DNA of 64,000 nucleotides from Geosiphon pyriformis. Its lineage: Eukaryota; Glomeromycota; Glomeromycetes; Archaeosporales; Geosiphonaceae. Below the pieces are notes generated by a model. That model did not search any database. It saw nothing but the letters and a program-made list of their open reading frames with translations, and was not told the DNA's origin. Below, one piece after another: positions 26,501 to 39,654 of this stretch. Location: contig JAAOMT010000303.1 in NCBI GenBank assembly GCA_016748015.1, positions 921,748 through 985,747 on the forward strand, written 5' to 3'. The stretch's first letter is position 1. Each line of letters opens with the position of its first letter. The translations under genes were made by a program, and so were the position numbers.

Positions 26501-26717
26501 TACACTTAAAAAAACTTCAATCAGTACATATATACACACACAAATGTATACAGATAAAAATGATAAAAATATTACCACACTTCATTTTTAAATTGGGACA
26601 CGAAAAAATTCTGTGGTCTTATCTTCCTCTATTTAACATATATCACATCTTATTTGAACGTTCATTAGAGCAAAAAAAAAATTAAATAATTCAGAACATA
26701 TTTTTGGAAACCATATA
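26014..26717. other. Downstream intergenic region with a (CA)n tract
   Basis: No gene. A CA microsatellite lies at about 26464-26493 among ACAT/ATAC repeats (26430-26550). Confidence 0.7.
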
Positions 26718-27966
26718 CAGTTAGACCTTCATAAAAGAACCACCTTTTACAAAAAACATTTTTTTATAGAACCAATTGATTAATTAACAATTTTCTCTTT
26801 ATATAAGAACAATCTATAAAAAAACAAGAACATAATTTTATCAAACGTTTATTCGAAATTTATTTTCCTATAAGAACAAATATCACGTGTTAGATGTTAA
26901 TTAATAATTGAGAAAACACTTAATCTTTATTATATTTCAATTTAGATTTGTTAAAACCAATTTAATATTATTATTATAAACACATTTTTTAACAAACTTG
27001 CTAAATTATTACAATATTAGAATTTTTATTCAAAAAACAAAAATAAACAGCAGTTAATAATACTTTTTATAAAGAAATTTGTTAATATTCCAAAAATTAC
27101 TATGACATAAAACATAATAATATTGTAATTTATTTTAATTATAAATATTCAGAACTTTATATTTTTTATTTAGCTGTTTTTAAGATAATCAAAAAGCATA
27201 TAAAGTTATTGAATATTAAAATTAATAAAATCTTAAAAAGATTTATTTAACATAAAAACATTAAATTTCTATTATTAAACTAAGTTTTAAGTTATTAAAT
27301 AGAACAAGTAATTACAACCACTATTAAATTCAATAATTAATTAATTAAAGAAAAAAAAAATTTTGCTAAATTTTTTGGTATACATAAAAATAAAATACAA
27401 TTCTTAAATAAATAAGTTCAAAAATTAAAAAAATAAAACCAGTTATATGTTTACTAATTTTATAATAAAACAGAAAGTATATTAATTGGATTTTTTATAA
27501 GATAAATTTCGAATTATAATTTTTTATGTTACAAATTTAATTGGATTTTACAAATTGCAATATTTAATAATTAAACATCCAAAAAATTTAAGATGCTTTA
27601 AAAAAATTAATATTTTTAATTTATCTGTAATTTACAAATTTAATTTCGAAACATAGATACATTTAAATATATAAAAAATATGGCTTAAATATATAAATAA
27701 AGACTTTTAAATTCAAAATTGGAATATATTATTTTTGGTTAATAATATAACTTTTTATCATATTTAAATTGAGAAAAATTTATTTTAATTGACCAATATT
27801 ATTTTGCACTATTTTTCTTTAAATATTATATTATATTTTTAATCAATAGATATTAACATTATTAAATTTTTTAAAAGCAAATATAAGCACTTTTATTGTT
27901 AATATATTTTACATTAATTTGAACAAAAAATTAATATTAAACAATTAAATAATATAATATATACAA

Positions 27967-28012
<46 letters not shown>

Positions 28013-28680
28013 TATATAATTTGATCTAATATTAATTTATTTTTAGAAATAAATTAAATATAAAACAAGCAATTAATTATGTTATTCAATCATGATTTTA
28101 AATAACATTTATTACAATTTAAAACTATTGACAAAAAACAAATATTCTTTTTTATAATCAAGAATTAGAAATTTAAGAATCCAAAACATTAATTGCTATA
28201 AATATATTTAACAATTTACCATTAAATACACAACAATTGATCAAAAATTTCGAAAATTATACTGTAGTAATTGATGAATTATTGGCAACCAAAAATATTT
28301 TTAATGATAATAAAATTATAGATATGATTTTAACTAATGCTTAAATTAAAACCAATATAATTAATAACTTAAAAAAAAAATTAAAAGAATTTTCATTTGT
28401 TATAATTATAATTACAAAAACATATAAAGCATTAAAAAAGATAATTAAATTTAAAAAGCAATTAGCAGAAAAAAATTTTAATATAAAAAACAAAAATTTA
28501 TTTAAAAAAAAATTATATGATATAAAAAAATAAAGAAAAATTCTAAAAAACAGATAATAATTAATTAATATTTTAATAATAATAATAATTATTATTATTA
28601 TTATTTAATTTAATAAATAAATATAGTTATTTAATAATAATTATAAAACTCTATAATAAAACATCTCTATTTTAATTAAT
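26718..28680 (+). mobile_element. Tigger/pogo-like DNA transposon relic (DDE_1)
   Basis: It begins with CAGTTAGACCTTCATAAAAG, a terminus of the Tigger/pogo type. The plus strand at about 28190-28530 translates, with stops, to the C-terminal part of a jerky/Tigger-like transposase (text around TYKALKKIIKF and KNLFKKKLYDIKK). That matches the conserved end of these proteins in glomeromycotan fungi as I remember it. A presumed right end lies near 28640-28680 but is not well defined. An (ATT)n tract is at 27968-28008. The DDE catalytic region was not readable. Confidence 0.55.
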
Positions 28681-28689
28681 CTAATAATA

Positions 28690-29590
28690 CTAAAATTAAT
28701 AAACATAATTACATAGTCTTTAAAGATGTTTTTACCAAAATTTTTTACTTAATTTGTCTAATTGTTTACTGAATGTCTAAGATTAATGTTTACTACAATA
28801 CTTTTAATATTTGCCAAATTTGCTGTAGTTATTATTATCTTCTTAAAAATAAAAAATGCTTGAATTATTTTACTAAATTTTAAGAAAGTAGAAATTTCTT
28901 CAAGACTATTTACTCCAAAAAAAAATTTCTAATAATTTTTAATTTTTTTGAGCCAATTTTTTAAATACAGCAAAAAAATTAATATTTAAAGTATAAAATT
29001 TACAAATTAAAATATTTACTAAAAACTTTAAAGAAAAAAAAGAAAAAAAAAATAGAACTGTTTAAGATATTTTTTATATTATTACTATTAACATTAAAAT
29101 TAATTTGTCCAAAAAATTTTCCAAGTATATACTTAGTAACAATTTTTTTTGGTCTTTTAGAAGTTATGTTTATATTATTGTGTTCTAATTTATTACTACT
29201 ATTAAGCTAAAACCTAGTTTTTTCAATAAGAAATTGTTTTTTTATATTTATGTTTTCTATATTAATAATATTACTAGTATCTAAACCAAATATTTTGCTA
29301 ATTTTGAGCAATTCTTAAAAAACACTAATACTGATTCCAATAACAGATTCTTTTAAAACACTATCTTTATGCTTTTTTTTGACAGATAAATTTAAAACTA
29401 TAAACCAATACCAGATTTTTTCTTGGATTTTTTTATATTCAAACTACTGTCAATATTAGCAGTCTTATATTTAAACAAAATAAGATATCTAATTAAATAG
29501 TAAAAATAAAACAAAAACAGAAAATTTTTTTTTTAAAATAAAGCATTTTTTCGAAAATTTAAGACAAAAAAAAAGCTTTTTTATTTTCAA
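28690..29590 (-). mobile_element. LINE ORF1 fragment, decayed
   Basis: Minus-strand text parallels 1-1280 and 62100-62900 in the same order (the block with TTTTTTTGGTCTT near 29140, then a serine/phenylalanine-rich part near 28900-29050). Stops are everywhere and only the 5' part of the element is present. Confidence 0.6.
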
Positions 29591-31250
29591 CAATATAATT
29601 AATAGTTAATTTTGGTTTATTATAAAAAATATATTATTATTATTGTTATTTATATTAAAAAAAAGCTAATTACTATAATAAAAATTTTATTTAAAATTAT
29701 AAAAAAATTTAATATAATAATAATAAATAAAAACTATTGTTGTTTTTTAAAGTTTTTGGCTTTTTTAATTATTTGTAAAATAATAATAGTAATAGTAAAA
29801 GCAAAAGTAAAAAAAACTTATTTATTAATTAATTTATTATTAAAAACTTTAAAACTTTTAAAAAAAATAAAATATTAAATATCTTTTAAAAAAAATTTTG
29901 ATTAAAAATAATCATTAACTAAAAAGAAAAAAATATTTTAAAAATTATTAAAAATAGGTTTAGATTATTATAATAAAAAATATTTTTTTTGTTAAATTTT
30001 TATTAATTATTATAAGAAAAATAATATTTAAACTTTTTTTACTTTTTGTTTTAATTATAATTATAAAAATAAAAAAAAAAATTTATTAATTATATATATT
30101 TATTATTAAATTATATTTTTTTATAATTAATAAAAATAAAACCAAATTTATTAAAAAGCCAATAAGTATAATAACAAATTATATTAATTAAATTATTTTT
30201 ATAAAGATATTAATTTTAAGTTAATAATAATATTAAAAAATATTACAAAATAAAAAAATAAAAAATAAAAATTTTAACATATAATATTAAATTAATAAAC
30301 TAATTATTAAGAACTTTAAACACAATTAAAAACTTATTAAAAATTTTTAATAATTAAAAAGTATTGGCTTTATAGACAAATAATTTAAAATATTAATATT
30401 TAAAAGTTTTTTACTAAATATTAATATTGGTTTTAATAATAACAATATTAAAAATATTTTTTGGCTTAAAAATAACATAATATATTTTTAATAATAATAA
30501 TTAAAAAACAAGAAACAAAAAAAGTTTAATTGTATATTTAAACAATTATATTGTTAATTTGGTTATAAAAGTATTATAAAAAACAATTAATAAAAATAAC
30601 TTTAAAAATTTTAAAATAAATAATAATATATTATTACAAACAACAAATCTTAATTTAACATTAATAATTTTTACCAAAAACTTAAAAAGTATTTTTAATA
30701 ATATTAATTAAAATATTATAAAAAACCACAATAGCAAAAACAAAAACAAATTTAAAAATTACAATAAACTTTGTAATTTTAAAAATAGTAAAAATAAAAA
30801 TTTAGCAAGTTTAATATTAATAACAATATTTAAAAAAAGATAAAATACAAATTTTATACAAAAGTTTAATATTATTCTTAATAATCAATTTTATATTAAT
30901 AAAATTATATAAAAACTAGAATACAGCTTTATTATAACCTATTATAATATATTTAAACATTATTTATTATTATTATTAAAAATTAGGTTTTAATTTTTGT
31001 AATTATTATTTTTATTATTAATTTTTGTAAACCAATTTAAAATAATTAGTATTTGATTTTTTTAAAACTATTAACAAAATTTATTGTGAATATTTAAATT
31101 GTTTTTTGTAATATGTTTACAATAATAATAAATTTAATTTTTATAAGTTTTTTTAATGTAAATAAGTATTTATTAACAATAAATTTTGATCAGAATATGA
31201 AAAAAATAGGTTGTTAATGAATATAGATATAAGTTTTATAGGTTATATTC
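29591..31250. other. A+T-rich gene-free stretch
   Basis: Nothing recognised. A lysine/isoleucine open frame at 29612-29878 is low in complexity and is probably chance. Confidence 0.55.
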
Positions 31251-31305
31251 AAAATAATATTAAGAAGGTGTCTTTATTAAATTACTCAAGTTTTTTCAAT
31301 AGAAT

Positions 31306-32664
31306 TTAAAAGAACATGTCAAAAATATTTCCACTATGAAGACAAAGTCCAAGATTGCTTTTTGCAATTGTATTTCCCGCCTTCGCTGCTTTTAAATAAA
31401 GTTTCAATGCTTTTGCCAGATCCTCTGTTGTTCCCATTCCATTCTCATAACAAATTGCAAGATTGTATTGTGAATCTTCATATCCTGCCTCGGCTGCTTT
31501 TAAATAGAGTTTAAATGCTTTTACCAAATTTTTTGTCGTTCCTTTTCCATTAGCATAACAAAGTGCAAGATTGTATTGTGCATTTAAATCTCCCGCCTCT
31601 GCAGCTTTTGAATAGAGTTCAAATGCTTTTTCTAAATTTTTTGTCGTCCCTTTTCCATTAGCATAATAAACTGCAAGATTGAATTGTGCATTTAAATGTC
31701 CCACCTCTGCTAGTTTTGAATAGAGTTCAAATGCTTTTTCTAAATTTTTCATCGTTCCATCTCCATTAGCATAATAAACAGCAAGATTGTATTGTGCATT
31801 TAAATGTCCTGCCTCTGCAGCTTTTGAATAGAGTTCAAATGCTTTTTCTAAATTTTTTGTCGTTCCTTTTCCATTAGCATAATAAACAGCAAGATTGTAT
31901 TGTGCATTTAAATGTCCTGCCTCTGCAGCTTTTGAATAGAGTTCAAATGCTTTTTCTAAATTTTTCATCGTTCCATCTCCATTAGCATAACAAAGTGCAA
32001 GATTGTATTGTGCATTTAAATTTCCTGCCTCTGCAGCTTTTGAATAGAGTTCAAATGCTTTTTCTAAATTTTTCATCGTTCCATCTCCATTAGCATAACA
32101 AAGTGCAAGATTGAATTGTGCACTTGTATCTCCCGCCTCTGCAGCTTTTGAATAGAGTTCAAATGCTTTTTCTAAAATTTTTGTCGTTCCTTCCCCATTA
32201 GCATAACAAAGTGCAAGATTGAATTGTGCACTTGAATCTCCCGCCTCTGCAGCTTTTGAATAAAGTTCAAATGCTTTTTCTAAATTTTTGGTCGTGCCTT
32301 TTCCATTAGCATAACAAAGTCCAAGAATGTATTGTGCATTCGAATATCCCGTCTCTACAGCTTTTGAATAGAGTTCAAATGCTTTTCCTTGATCTTCTGA
32401 AGTACCAAATCCAGTATAATGACAACATCCTAAAATGAATTGTCCAAAAGTATCTATCAAACACTGTGAATTTTTCTCATTCAAGCAATCAAAAAAATCT
32501 TCAGGTGTTTTCTGATTGCGCGCAAGATATTTTTTCCCTAATTCAATGACTTTTGAATATTCACTAGCTTGAAAAATGGCCAAGTTTTCTTTTATGACAA
32601 TCAATGTTCCTTCGAGCCAGTCGAGGGGGGAAGTTGGGTTTTCAATTGAAGAGGTTGAAGACAT
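31306..32664 (-). CDS. Sel1-like repeat protein, ten repeats, no kinase domain
   Basis: A 452-residue single-exon protein starting at MSSTSSIENP. The frame is open 34 codons further up to 32766, but that text looks like leader. After an N-terminal linker of about 90 residues come ten 36-residue Sel1 (SLR) repeats and a partial eleventh, with consensus LAxxYANGxGTxxNLEKAFELYSKAAEAG. Such repeats form alpha-solenoid scaffolds for protein interactions. In these fungi Sel1 arrays are often attached to a protein kinase domain (recollection). Here the linker resembles the part between kinase and repeats and no kinase is present, so this is a kinase-less form or a derived duplicate. No signal peptide is evident. 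Composition differs from the flanking relics. Confidence 0.9.
   Translation of the reverse strand: MSSTSSIENPTSPLDWLEGTLIVIKENLAIFQASEYSKVIELGKKYLARNQKTPEDFFDCLNEKNSQCLIDTFGQFILGCCHYTGFGTSEDQGKAFELYSKAVETGYSNAQYILGLCYANGKGTTKNLEKAFELYSKAAEAGDSSAQFNLALCYANGEGTTKILEKAFELYSKAAEAGDTSAQFNLALCYANGDGTMKNLEKAFELYSKAAEAGNLNAQYNLALCYANGDGTMKNLEKAFELYSKAAEAGHLNAQYNLAVYYANGKGTTKNLEKAFELYSKAAEAGHLNAQYNLAVYYANGDGTMKNLEKAFELYSKLAEVGHLNAQFNLAVYYANGKGTTKNLEKAFELYSKAAEAGDLNAQYNLALCYANGKGTTKNLVKAFKLYLKAAEAGYEDSQYNLAICYENGMGTTEDLAKALKLYLKAAKAGNTIAKSNLGLCLHSGNIFDMFF
31410..32400 (-). repeat. 108-bp tandem repeats encoding the Sel1 array
   Basis: Units of 108 bp. Units at about 31540-32330 are nearly identical in DNA, including synonymous sites, pointing to recent unequal exchange. 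Variants alternate (GKGTTKN with GDGTMKN, ALCYANG with AVYYANG), so part of the growth may have been in two-unit blocks. Confidence 0.88.
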
Positions 32665-35242
32665 GATTTTCAAGCAACACAAATAGATTATTAAACTTTG
32701 AATCTTTTGTATGGGTAAAAAAGGATTTTCAAAAGAGTTTGTCTTCCTAATAAATAAGGATTTCAACCTCTGATCACATTCCTGAAAAGGCTAGGCCTTT
32801 ATCTAGATTGCTTAAACGGATAGAGATCGTCTGGAACTCCAATGTCATTGTCTTTATTGCCATTTTAAACCTAAAGTCGAGATTTTTTCGTGTAACAATC
32901 TAAATGCATTACCCCCAAAAATATTCTTTAAATATCAAAAAAATGTATATCACTCTCGCTTGTGTAAAGTTTATCTTGGATTTCAGTCAGTCAGTCGATA
33001 ACACCAATTTAATTAAACCATTTTTTAGAAACTGTTTTATCAATAATAAATAACATGACAAACTTCCCCTTATTATAATGATGTAACTTCAATGAGAGCG
33101 TGTGAAATAAAATTAATTGTTTTTTTTGTAGGCGATGATAAAAAAGCCAGGTTTTCGGAGTAGGCAAATTTATTATTTTGTTAGTTTCTTATTAATGCCT
33201 AAATTCTAGAAAAATTAATAAATTCAATTAAAAGTTGATAACTTTAAATTTTCAAAATAATAATAATAAGGAATTATTTTCAAATAACACAATCAGAAAT
33301 GGAATATAATTTCTTACTCACATATAGAACATGAGTTGGGCTCCAAGATTTATTTTAAATGTTAAAGAAAATAAATACATTTTTTCCAATCTTATATCTG
33401 AGAATTATCTTCAAAAATTGCTTCAAATTTGAATTATGATTTAAGCTTTTATTTTAACAATAATATTTTTTGAACAGATTTTATTTCGAGATAATATTTC
33501 AAGTACTAATACTAGTAAGAATATGGTTATATATTAAATTACTAAGTTCAACAAAATAATGTCCTTAACATAATCAAAATTTTACTGTGCAAAGTTTAAT
33601 ATATGAAAAATTCTAAAACTGCAAATATTTTTAGCAAAATATGGTTTAATGCTCAAAAAACTTTTTGGGAAAAAAACCAAAAAACATAAAGATTAATCTT
33701 TATGAATTTTTTCAAAAATATATATATTATCTATAATTAACTTTTAAATTTATTTGATTATGTTTATATTTTTTAATAGGCTTTTAATTTTTGAATTGTA
33801 TTCTAATTATTAAAATTACAAATAATTTATTTTTGTAATATATATAATTCAATATTTAACATAATAATAAATTAAAAAAATGTATTGTAATTAATAAAAT
33901 AATAAACCAAATTTTTGCATTTTTTGAAAATTAAATTTCAAAATTAAATTAATTACATACAAAAAACAAAAAATTATAAACTTGAACTTAATTTAATTCA
34001 TAACAAATTTTTTAATACAATATCTAAAAAAAATTTATATTAATTACATAATTAAATTTTTATAATTAATAATTTAAATGCTTTATTGATATTATTTTAT
34101 AAGTGTTTAATTAAATTTAAATTATATTATTATAATAATTATTAAACATTAACTAGATTTTTTGATAAAAGACTAAATATATTAAAAAATTAAGTATTGT
34201 AAAATTTTTTGATAAAGCTATTAAATTATTATTTAAAATAAAAAATTAAAGAATTATTAGTCAAAATATTTATTTTATTCTGAAATTTATTAATAAACAA
34301 TTTTTTTTTACAAAAAACAACGTAATTAAATTATTTAAAATTAAAAATTTTAATAAACTTTATTAACAAATATTCGAAAATTCAAAAAAAGTTTTTTAAA
34401 AAACTAATAATTATTTTTTTAAATAAAAAATTCAATTTTTTTTATATAATCTAAAATTTTAATAAAATATTTAACACATTTGGTTTTATAAAATACAATA
34501 AAATTAGTTAATTATAAATAAAAACTAAAACAATAATCTGTTAATTATTAAAATATTTTAATATATAATATTTTTTATTTTAAATTCTATTATTATTATT
34601 TTACTAAATTTTAAGCCAAAAAAAATAGTATAATTATTTAAATAATAATTTTTAAACAAAAAAAATAAAGAATTAATCTTAAATTAATTAAAAATTATAA
34701 TATATATATTTATTAATTTTAAATAACAAAATTAATTTTTAATTTTTAATTATAAATATTTTTAAATTTAATTAGTACTGTATTATATTATATTATTAAT
34801 AATTTTAAGTTTAATAATAATTTATAAAATTAATAATATAAAAAAAATTTTTAATTTTAATATATATATTAACAAAAACTAAATATTTTAATTTAAAACC
34901 AAGTTTAATTAATTTATAATATAACTTACAAATAAAGTTTTAATTAATTATATTTATATTAAATAAAAATTATGGTTTTTTAAAATTAATATGCAATTTT
35001 GTTTTAAGTAACCAAATTTTATTTTATAAAATATTATAAAAAAACAAATTAATTTTATAATTTTTATTATATTAAATTAATTAATTTAAAAATAATTAAT
35101 GTTTTAATACAAGTTTTAAACATAAAATTTTTAATTATATATATATTATTTATTAATAAAAATCTATTAAATTTATTTAAAAACAAAAGATTAAAAATTT
35201 TTTATAAAATATAAAAATCTTTAATTAATATAAATTATATAT
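32665..35242. other. Upstream region of the Sel1 gene, then A+T-rich spacer
   Basis: 32665-33560 has mixed composition with CpG and would hold the Sel1 promoter; no clear motif was picked. 33560-35242 is decayed A+T-rich DNA without a gene. Confidence 0.6.
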
Positions 35243-38200
35243 ACTAAATAAGATTATTCAGATAGGATCTTATTAGTATATAGTACTTTTGATGTTTTGC
35301 ATAAGAACAATTTTTCAGTTCTAAAAAGTACAATGATGCAGTCTTCCATTTTTGCCATTGATTCAGTAATTAAAGATGTTTTAGAGAAAGGTCATGAACT
35401 TTGGTTGGTCTTACAGAATATGCAGAAGGCTTATGATTCTGTTGGGTGGAAGCATTTTTGGAACAGTTTGGTTAGGATAAAGATGTGTAGCAGGTTCATT
35501 AGATTTTTTGGTAGTATCCATAATGATCATGTTAATAGGGTTATGACAGATTTTAGTTTAATGGATGGGTACAAGATACATGATGGCTTGGACCAGAGAG
35601 AGGTGTTCTCGCCACTTTTATGACACATATTTTATGATCTTCTTTTGTGTAAGATCAAGAGACAGGCAAATAGATGTAGATATAGGTTAAATTCTTACTT
35701 TATTTTTAAATATGGTCATGCCAAATCTCGGGCTGGCCTTTTTTTTTTTTTTGCCATGGGTGCTTTTGTTAATAATACTATATGAATTGGCAGCAATCAA
35801 AGTACTACACAGCACATTCTTAATGTTGCTAGTGATTTTTTTAATATCAATAATATTTTAATTAATAATAACAAGATTGTGGCCATTCTCATTAATTGCA
35901 AGGTTGTGGATCCTTCTCTGTTAATCAGTGGGTTACCTATTTTTATTGCCAAGAAAGAGGAATTGCATTGCTATTTAGGGATCTATTTGTCGACTAAGGG
36001 TCTTTCAAAGCCTAACTTGGCCAAAACACATTTTGATGTCTGGTTTTTTGCTAATTTAGTTCTTAGAAAGGCAGTATCTGATAAGCAGTTTTTGTATTTG
36101 GTTTTAGCAGTTCTTTTTCCTATCATTGGCTATAGAACACAATTCAGTTATGTTCTTATCAGTGCTTATGAAAAGTGTGACACTTTGATTTATAAGAACT
36201 TGAAATCTAAGTTTGGCTTGCCACATGATTTTTCTAGTGATGTAATTCATTACTCTTTTATGTATGGTTTGAAGACTTTTGAGCAGATTCAGGCTGAGAA
36301 TAAATCAGTCTCAGTTGTTTTTTTTACAAACTCTGTTGAAATTTTGGGTCATTTATTCTCTTACCAGTCACATGATCTTCAGGTTCTCTGCTGGCATCCA
36401 CTTCATCTCTTGTGGTACCCAGTTCATGTCAAAGTCAACCCTTTGAATAATTTTCTAGCAGGTATGATGTGCATTTTTTCTGGGAGTGATTTGTCCTTGG
36501 GTGGCTCTCTGACTGATGCTTTTTATCATTAAAGTAGAACTCCTATGTCTTGTGTTCTTGGTAAATCAATCTATTTTAAGTGTGTTTCTTCACTTTGGCA
36601 TTATAGAATTGCCTTTGTGGACCAGCTATATGACCAAAGTGGGGCTATTTTTGATTGAAAAACCTTCAGACGATAGAAGTGGTTGGATCCGCATAGTCTA
36701 GTTCCTGCCTAGTTTGAGCTTTTTGTTCAATTTTTTGGTGGTGCATCCTCTTTTTTTGTCTATTCCTTGTCTTTGAACAATGGCAACTTTTTAAATGTTC
36801 TTTGGTCTTGTGAGTTTGGTGCTATTAGTGCCAATTTGTTGTGTTCTAATATTGATCGTCTTTCTGTCTATATGGATGGATCTTTGAGTGATTTGAAGAC
36901 TGTTGATATAAAAGCTGGGGCTGCTGTTTTCTTTAAGAACATTGGTATGGATTTGGGTGTGGAAATGTCTGGTTTGATGTTTTCTACCTTGACAAAGTTG
37001 CAGGCCATTGCTCTAGCTCTCAAGTGTGTCTCTCTTTCTTGCTCAATTGATTTGTTCTTAGACAGTCAAGCTGTTTTGGATGCTTGCAAGTTGGAATTGA
37101 ATTTGGTTTACCCAGATTTTAGAAATTAGTGTTGGATTGAATGTCACCACATTGTAAATGTCATTTGTCATAAGAATTTGAATATTAATTGGTATAAGGT
37201 CAAAGGTTATTCGGGTGTTTCAGGCAATAAGCATGTGGATGAGTTGGCCAAAGCTATAGCTCTTTCTAGTTGGCATCTGCCCCATTTTATCAATAAATGT
37301 TATCTTAGGGTTGGTGGTGCTGCCATTTCTGGTAATTCTAAGCATTTTGTTTAGGATGTTTTTCAGTCAGTTCATTATGCATGTTGAGAAATTGGTTCTA
37401 GTTCATGGATGATGGTGAATAGTCTGTGTATAGATATTGATTGGTTCAAATCATTACTGATATGGCATCCGAATTCTCACATGGCTGCTGGCTTCACTAG
37501 CAAGCAGACTGCTGGTTTCCAGACGTATTTTATGAAGGCATTGTATAATCAGCTCCCTGTTGCCATGTGTAAACAGCTTTATGATAAGAGTTACCCTAGT
37601 GTAGTGTGTTTGTTCTGTGGTGATGTTGAAGTTTTGGACCATGCTTTTTCTTGTTTGTTTGATGCTGATGATTATGCTTGGTTGTTGGACACTCATGCAT
37701 TAGCTTAGGGGGTGCAATCTGGCCTGGGTCATTCTTTTTCAGGTGTTTTGTAGCTGTTGTTTATTTGTGCGTCTGACATTTTGGTCAGCACTGCTCTGTG
37801 CAAGAATTTTGTTTTCAAGGATTGATTTCATGAGTCTGTTTCTGTTTTTAAGGATTCCAAAATAGTGAGTCAGAACATTGTGGCCTTTGTGCATGAGTTT
37901 AATTTTGCTTTTTGAAAAGACATTTGGTTAGTTCATGTCAAGCACTGTACTTTTATGGAAAAAAATGGACTTATTCCACATGATGAATCTGTTCCTATCT
38001 CGATTTCTGGGCTTCCTTCAGTGCTGTTGGCTGGTGTGGTTGGATTACTGGGTATTGTAGAGGTGATTGGTGTTGGTTTCAGTTTTTGTAAGTCTTGTTT
38101 GTTTTTTTTAGACATAAGTGACATAGTTTCTGTTCATATAGGTGTATAGTGTCATTCTGATTAATCCGAGTGGCTAGTCACATGTAGAAAGCACATGATT

Positions 38201-38290
38201 CACACCTAGTTTAGATTATTTGTATGATGTATTGCACTAGGCAGTGTTTGGACTTTATTCATTGTTACAAGTGACTATTTCTGGTGTTGA
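35243..38290 (+). mobile_element. LINE relic, 5' truncated: RT palm, RNase H, zinc motif, 3' tail
   Basis: One reading frame (that of 35297, 35879, 36767, 37409 and 37955) is kept for about 2.9 kb, broken only by stops. It starts inside the RT fingers. The RT palm has MQKAYDSVGW, but the catalytic aspartate before it is asparagine, and the second motif reads AFVNNT instead of VDD. RNase H follows: VYMDGSL near 36868, LFLDSQA near 37060, and NKHVDELA near 37230. The active-site glutamate region reads TLTKLQA, so the glutamate appears lost. A C-terminal knuckle CLFCGDVEVLDHAFSC is at 37605-37655. The tail with ATTGCACTAGGCAGTG is at 38230-38250. Most stops fit changed Trp or Arg codons. Not functional. 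Confidence 0.9.
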
Positions 38291-38892
38291 ATTAAATAAC
38301 AAACCCATAACTTGGTGCTTAAATCTAGTTGCAGTTGATAGTAATCTGAAGGTTTGTGTCTAAAAGATCTGTATCTGAAGGATTTGATTGAATTCTTTGT
38401 ATAATGGACAGAGATTCAATAGTAATAGTTTTATCTATAGCTTCCTGAAACTGCAGTTTTGTCAATTTCTTTCTCAGCTTGATGGCTGGTATTTCTCCTG
38501 GTAAGCTATTCTCAATCGAGTGTTCTATTTTTATTTCTGGGTTTTTTACCAGTCACGTTTATTCTGACGTCACTACCCTGCACATTAATTCTCAATAGAG
38601 TTAGTAAACATTAATAAAATCAAAACAAGAAATAAAGAAAAAAAAAAAAAATAAAGAAAAAAAAAAAATAAGCCAAGACAATTTGCAAGTTAGTGTTCTG
38701 TCAATAACCATGATTAAGAGCTATTGTTCCAGTATGATTAAGTATCAATTACTATCAACATAAAGTGTTGATAGTGGCAGCAGGTTTGAGATAACAAACA
38801 GTTATTTATTTGTGGTTTTGGAAAGTTGGTTAGATAAAATCTAAATTGAGAAGTCTGTTTTTTTAGCTTTTAATCCTACTGCTATATATACA
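38291..38892. other. Spacer with an A-rich tract
   Basis: Moderate composition, no gene seen. An A-rich tract with two AAATAAAGAAAAA units lies at 38628-38672 and could be the tail of a retroposed sequence whose body I cannot name. Confidence 0.5.
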
Positions 38893-39140
38893 TAATTGAA
38901 ATTCCTTAATTCTTCAATTCTTTACAACAAAAATTTTGGGATTCTTGGAATCCTGCAATTCCTTTGAGAGAAATCCTGGAATTCTGAAATTCTGTGATTC
39001 TTTGTAAGAATCTTGTAATTCCTGAAATTCTGCAATTCCTAAGAGAAATCCTGGAATTCCACATTTTACTATGTCTACTTCTGATTGGTTAATAACTATG
39101 CTAATATATATTTCCTATATTTCTATGAGTAATATCATTA
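38893..39140 (+). repeat. Dispersed repeat F, copy 1, built of GGAATTCC-like palindromes
   Basis: Internal repeats of GAAATTCTG, CAATTCCT and GAGAAATCCTGGAATTC, then a unique end TACTATGTCTACTTCTGATT and TTTCTATGAGTAAT. The same order and end are found at 55857-56022. No coding potential is seen. Confidence 0.75.
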
Positions 39141-39654
39141 AATGTTAAAAAAAAAAAAGATTACATATAAAAATTATGTTTAATTTAATATTTAAGTTAA
39201 TAATATATAAAAATATAATTAAATAATTTTAATTTTATATATTTTTATATTATTATAAATAATTTTTTATATTATATAAGTTAAAAATTTAATATATTTG
39301 AATTAATAAAATTAAATTTAAATAGTAAGTTTGAATATAATATTAATATTAGCTTATTTTAATTAATATTTAAAAACTTATTTTATATCTTAATTTTTAT
39401 TAAATACAATTAACAAAATTTAAAAATAGTATAAATTAAATGTTAAATATTATTTACAAACTATAATTTAATATTAAACAATAAATATAAGTTTAATTAA
39501 TATTAATAATATTGTTTTATATAATTTTATATTTATATTATATTATATTTTTAAAAAAGACAATAATACTATTTATTACATAAATTAAATTTATATATTA
39601 CACAAATTTTTAATAAAAAAATTCAAATCATTTGTTTTATAAACAATAAAACCA
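39141..39654. other. A+T-rich spacer
   Basis: No gene and no recognisable element. Confidence 0.5.

Noticed and set aside
29612-29878. 88-codon lysine/isoleucine frame
   Set aside because: Expected by chance in DNA of this composition; no features apart from hydrophobic and lysine runs.
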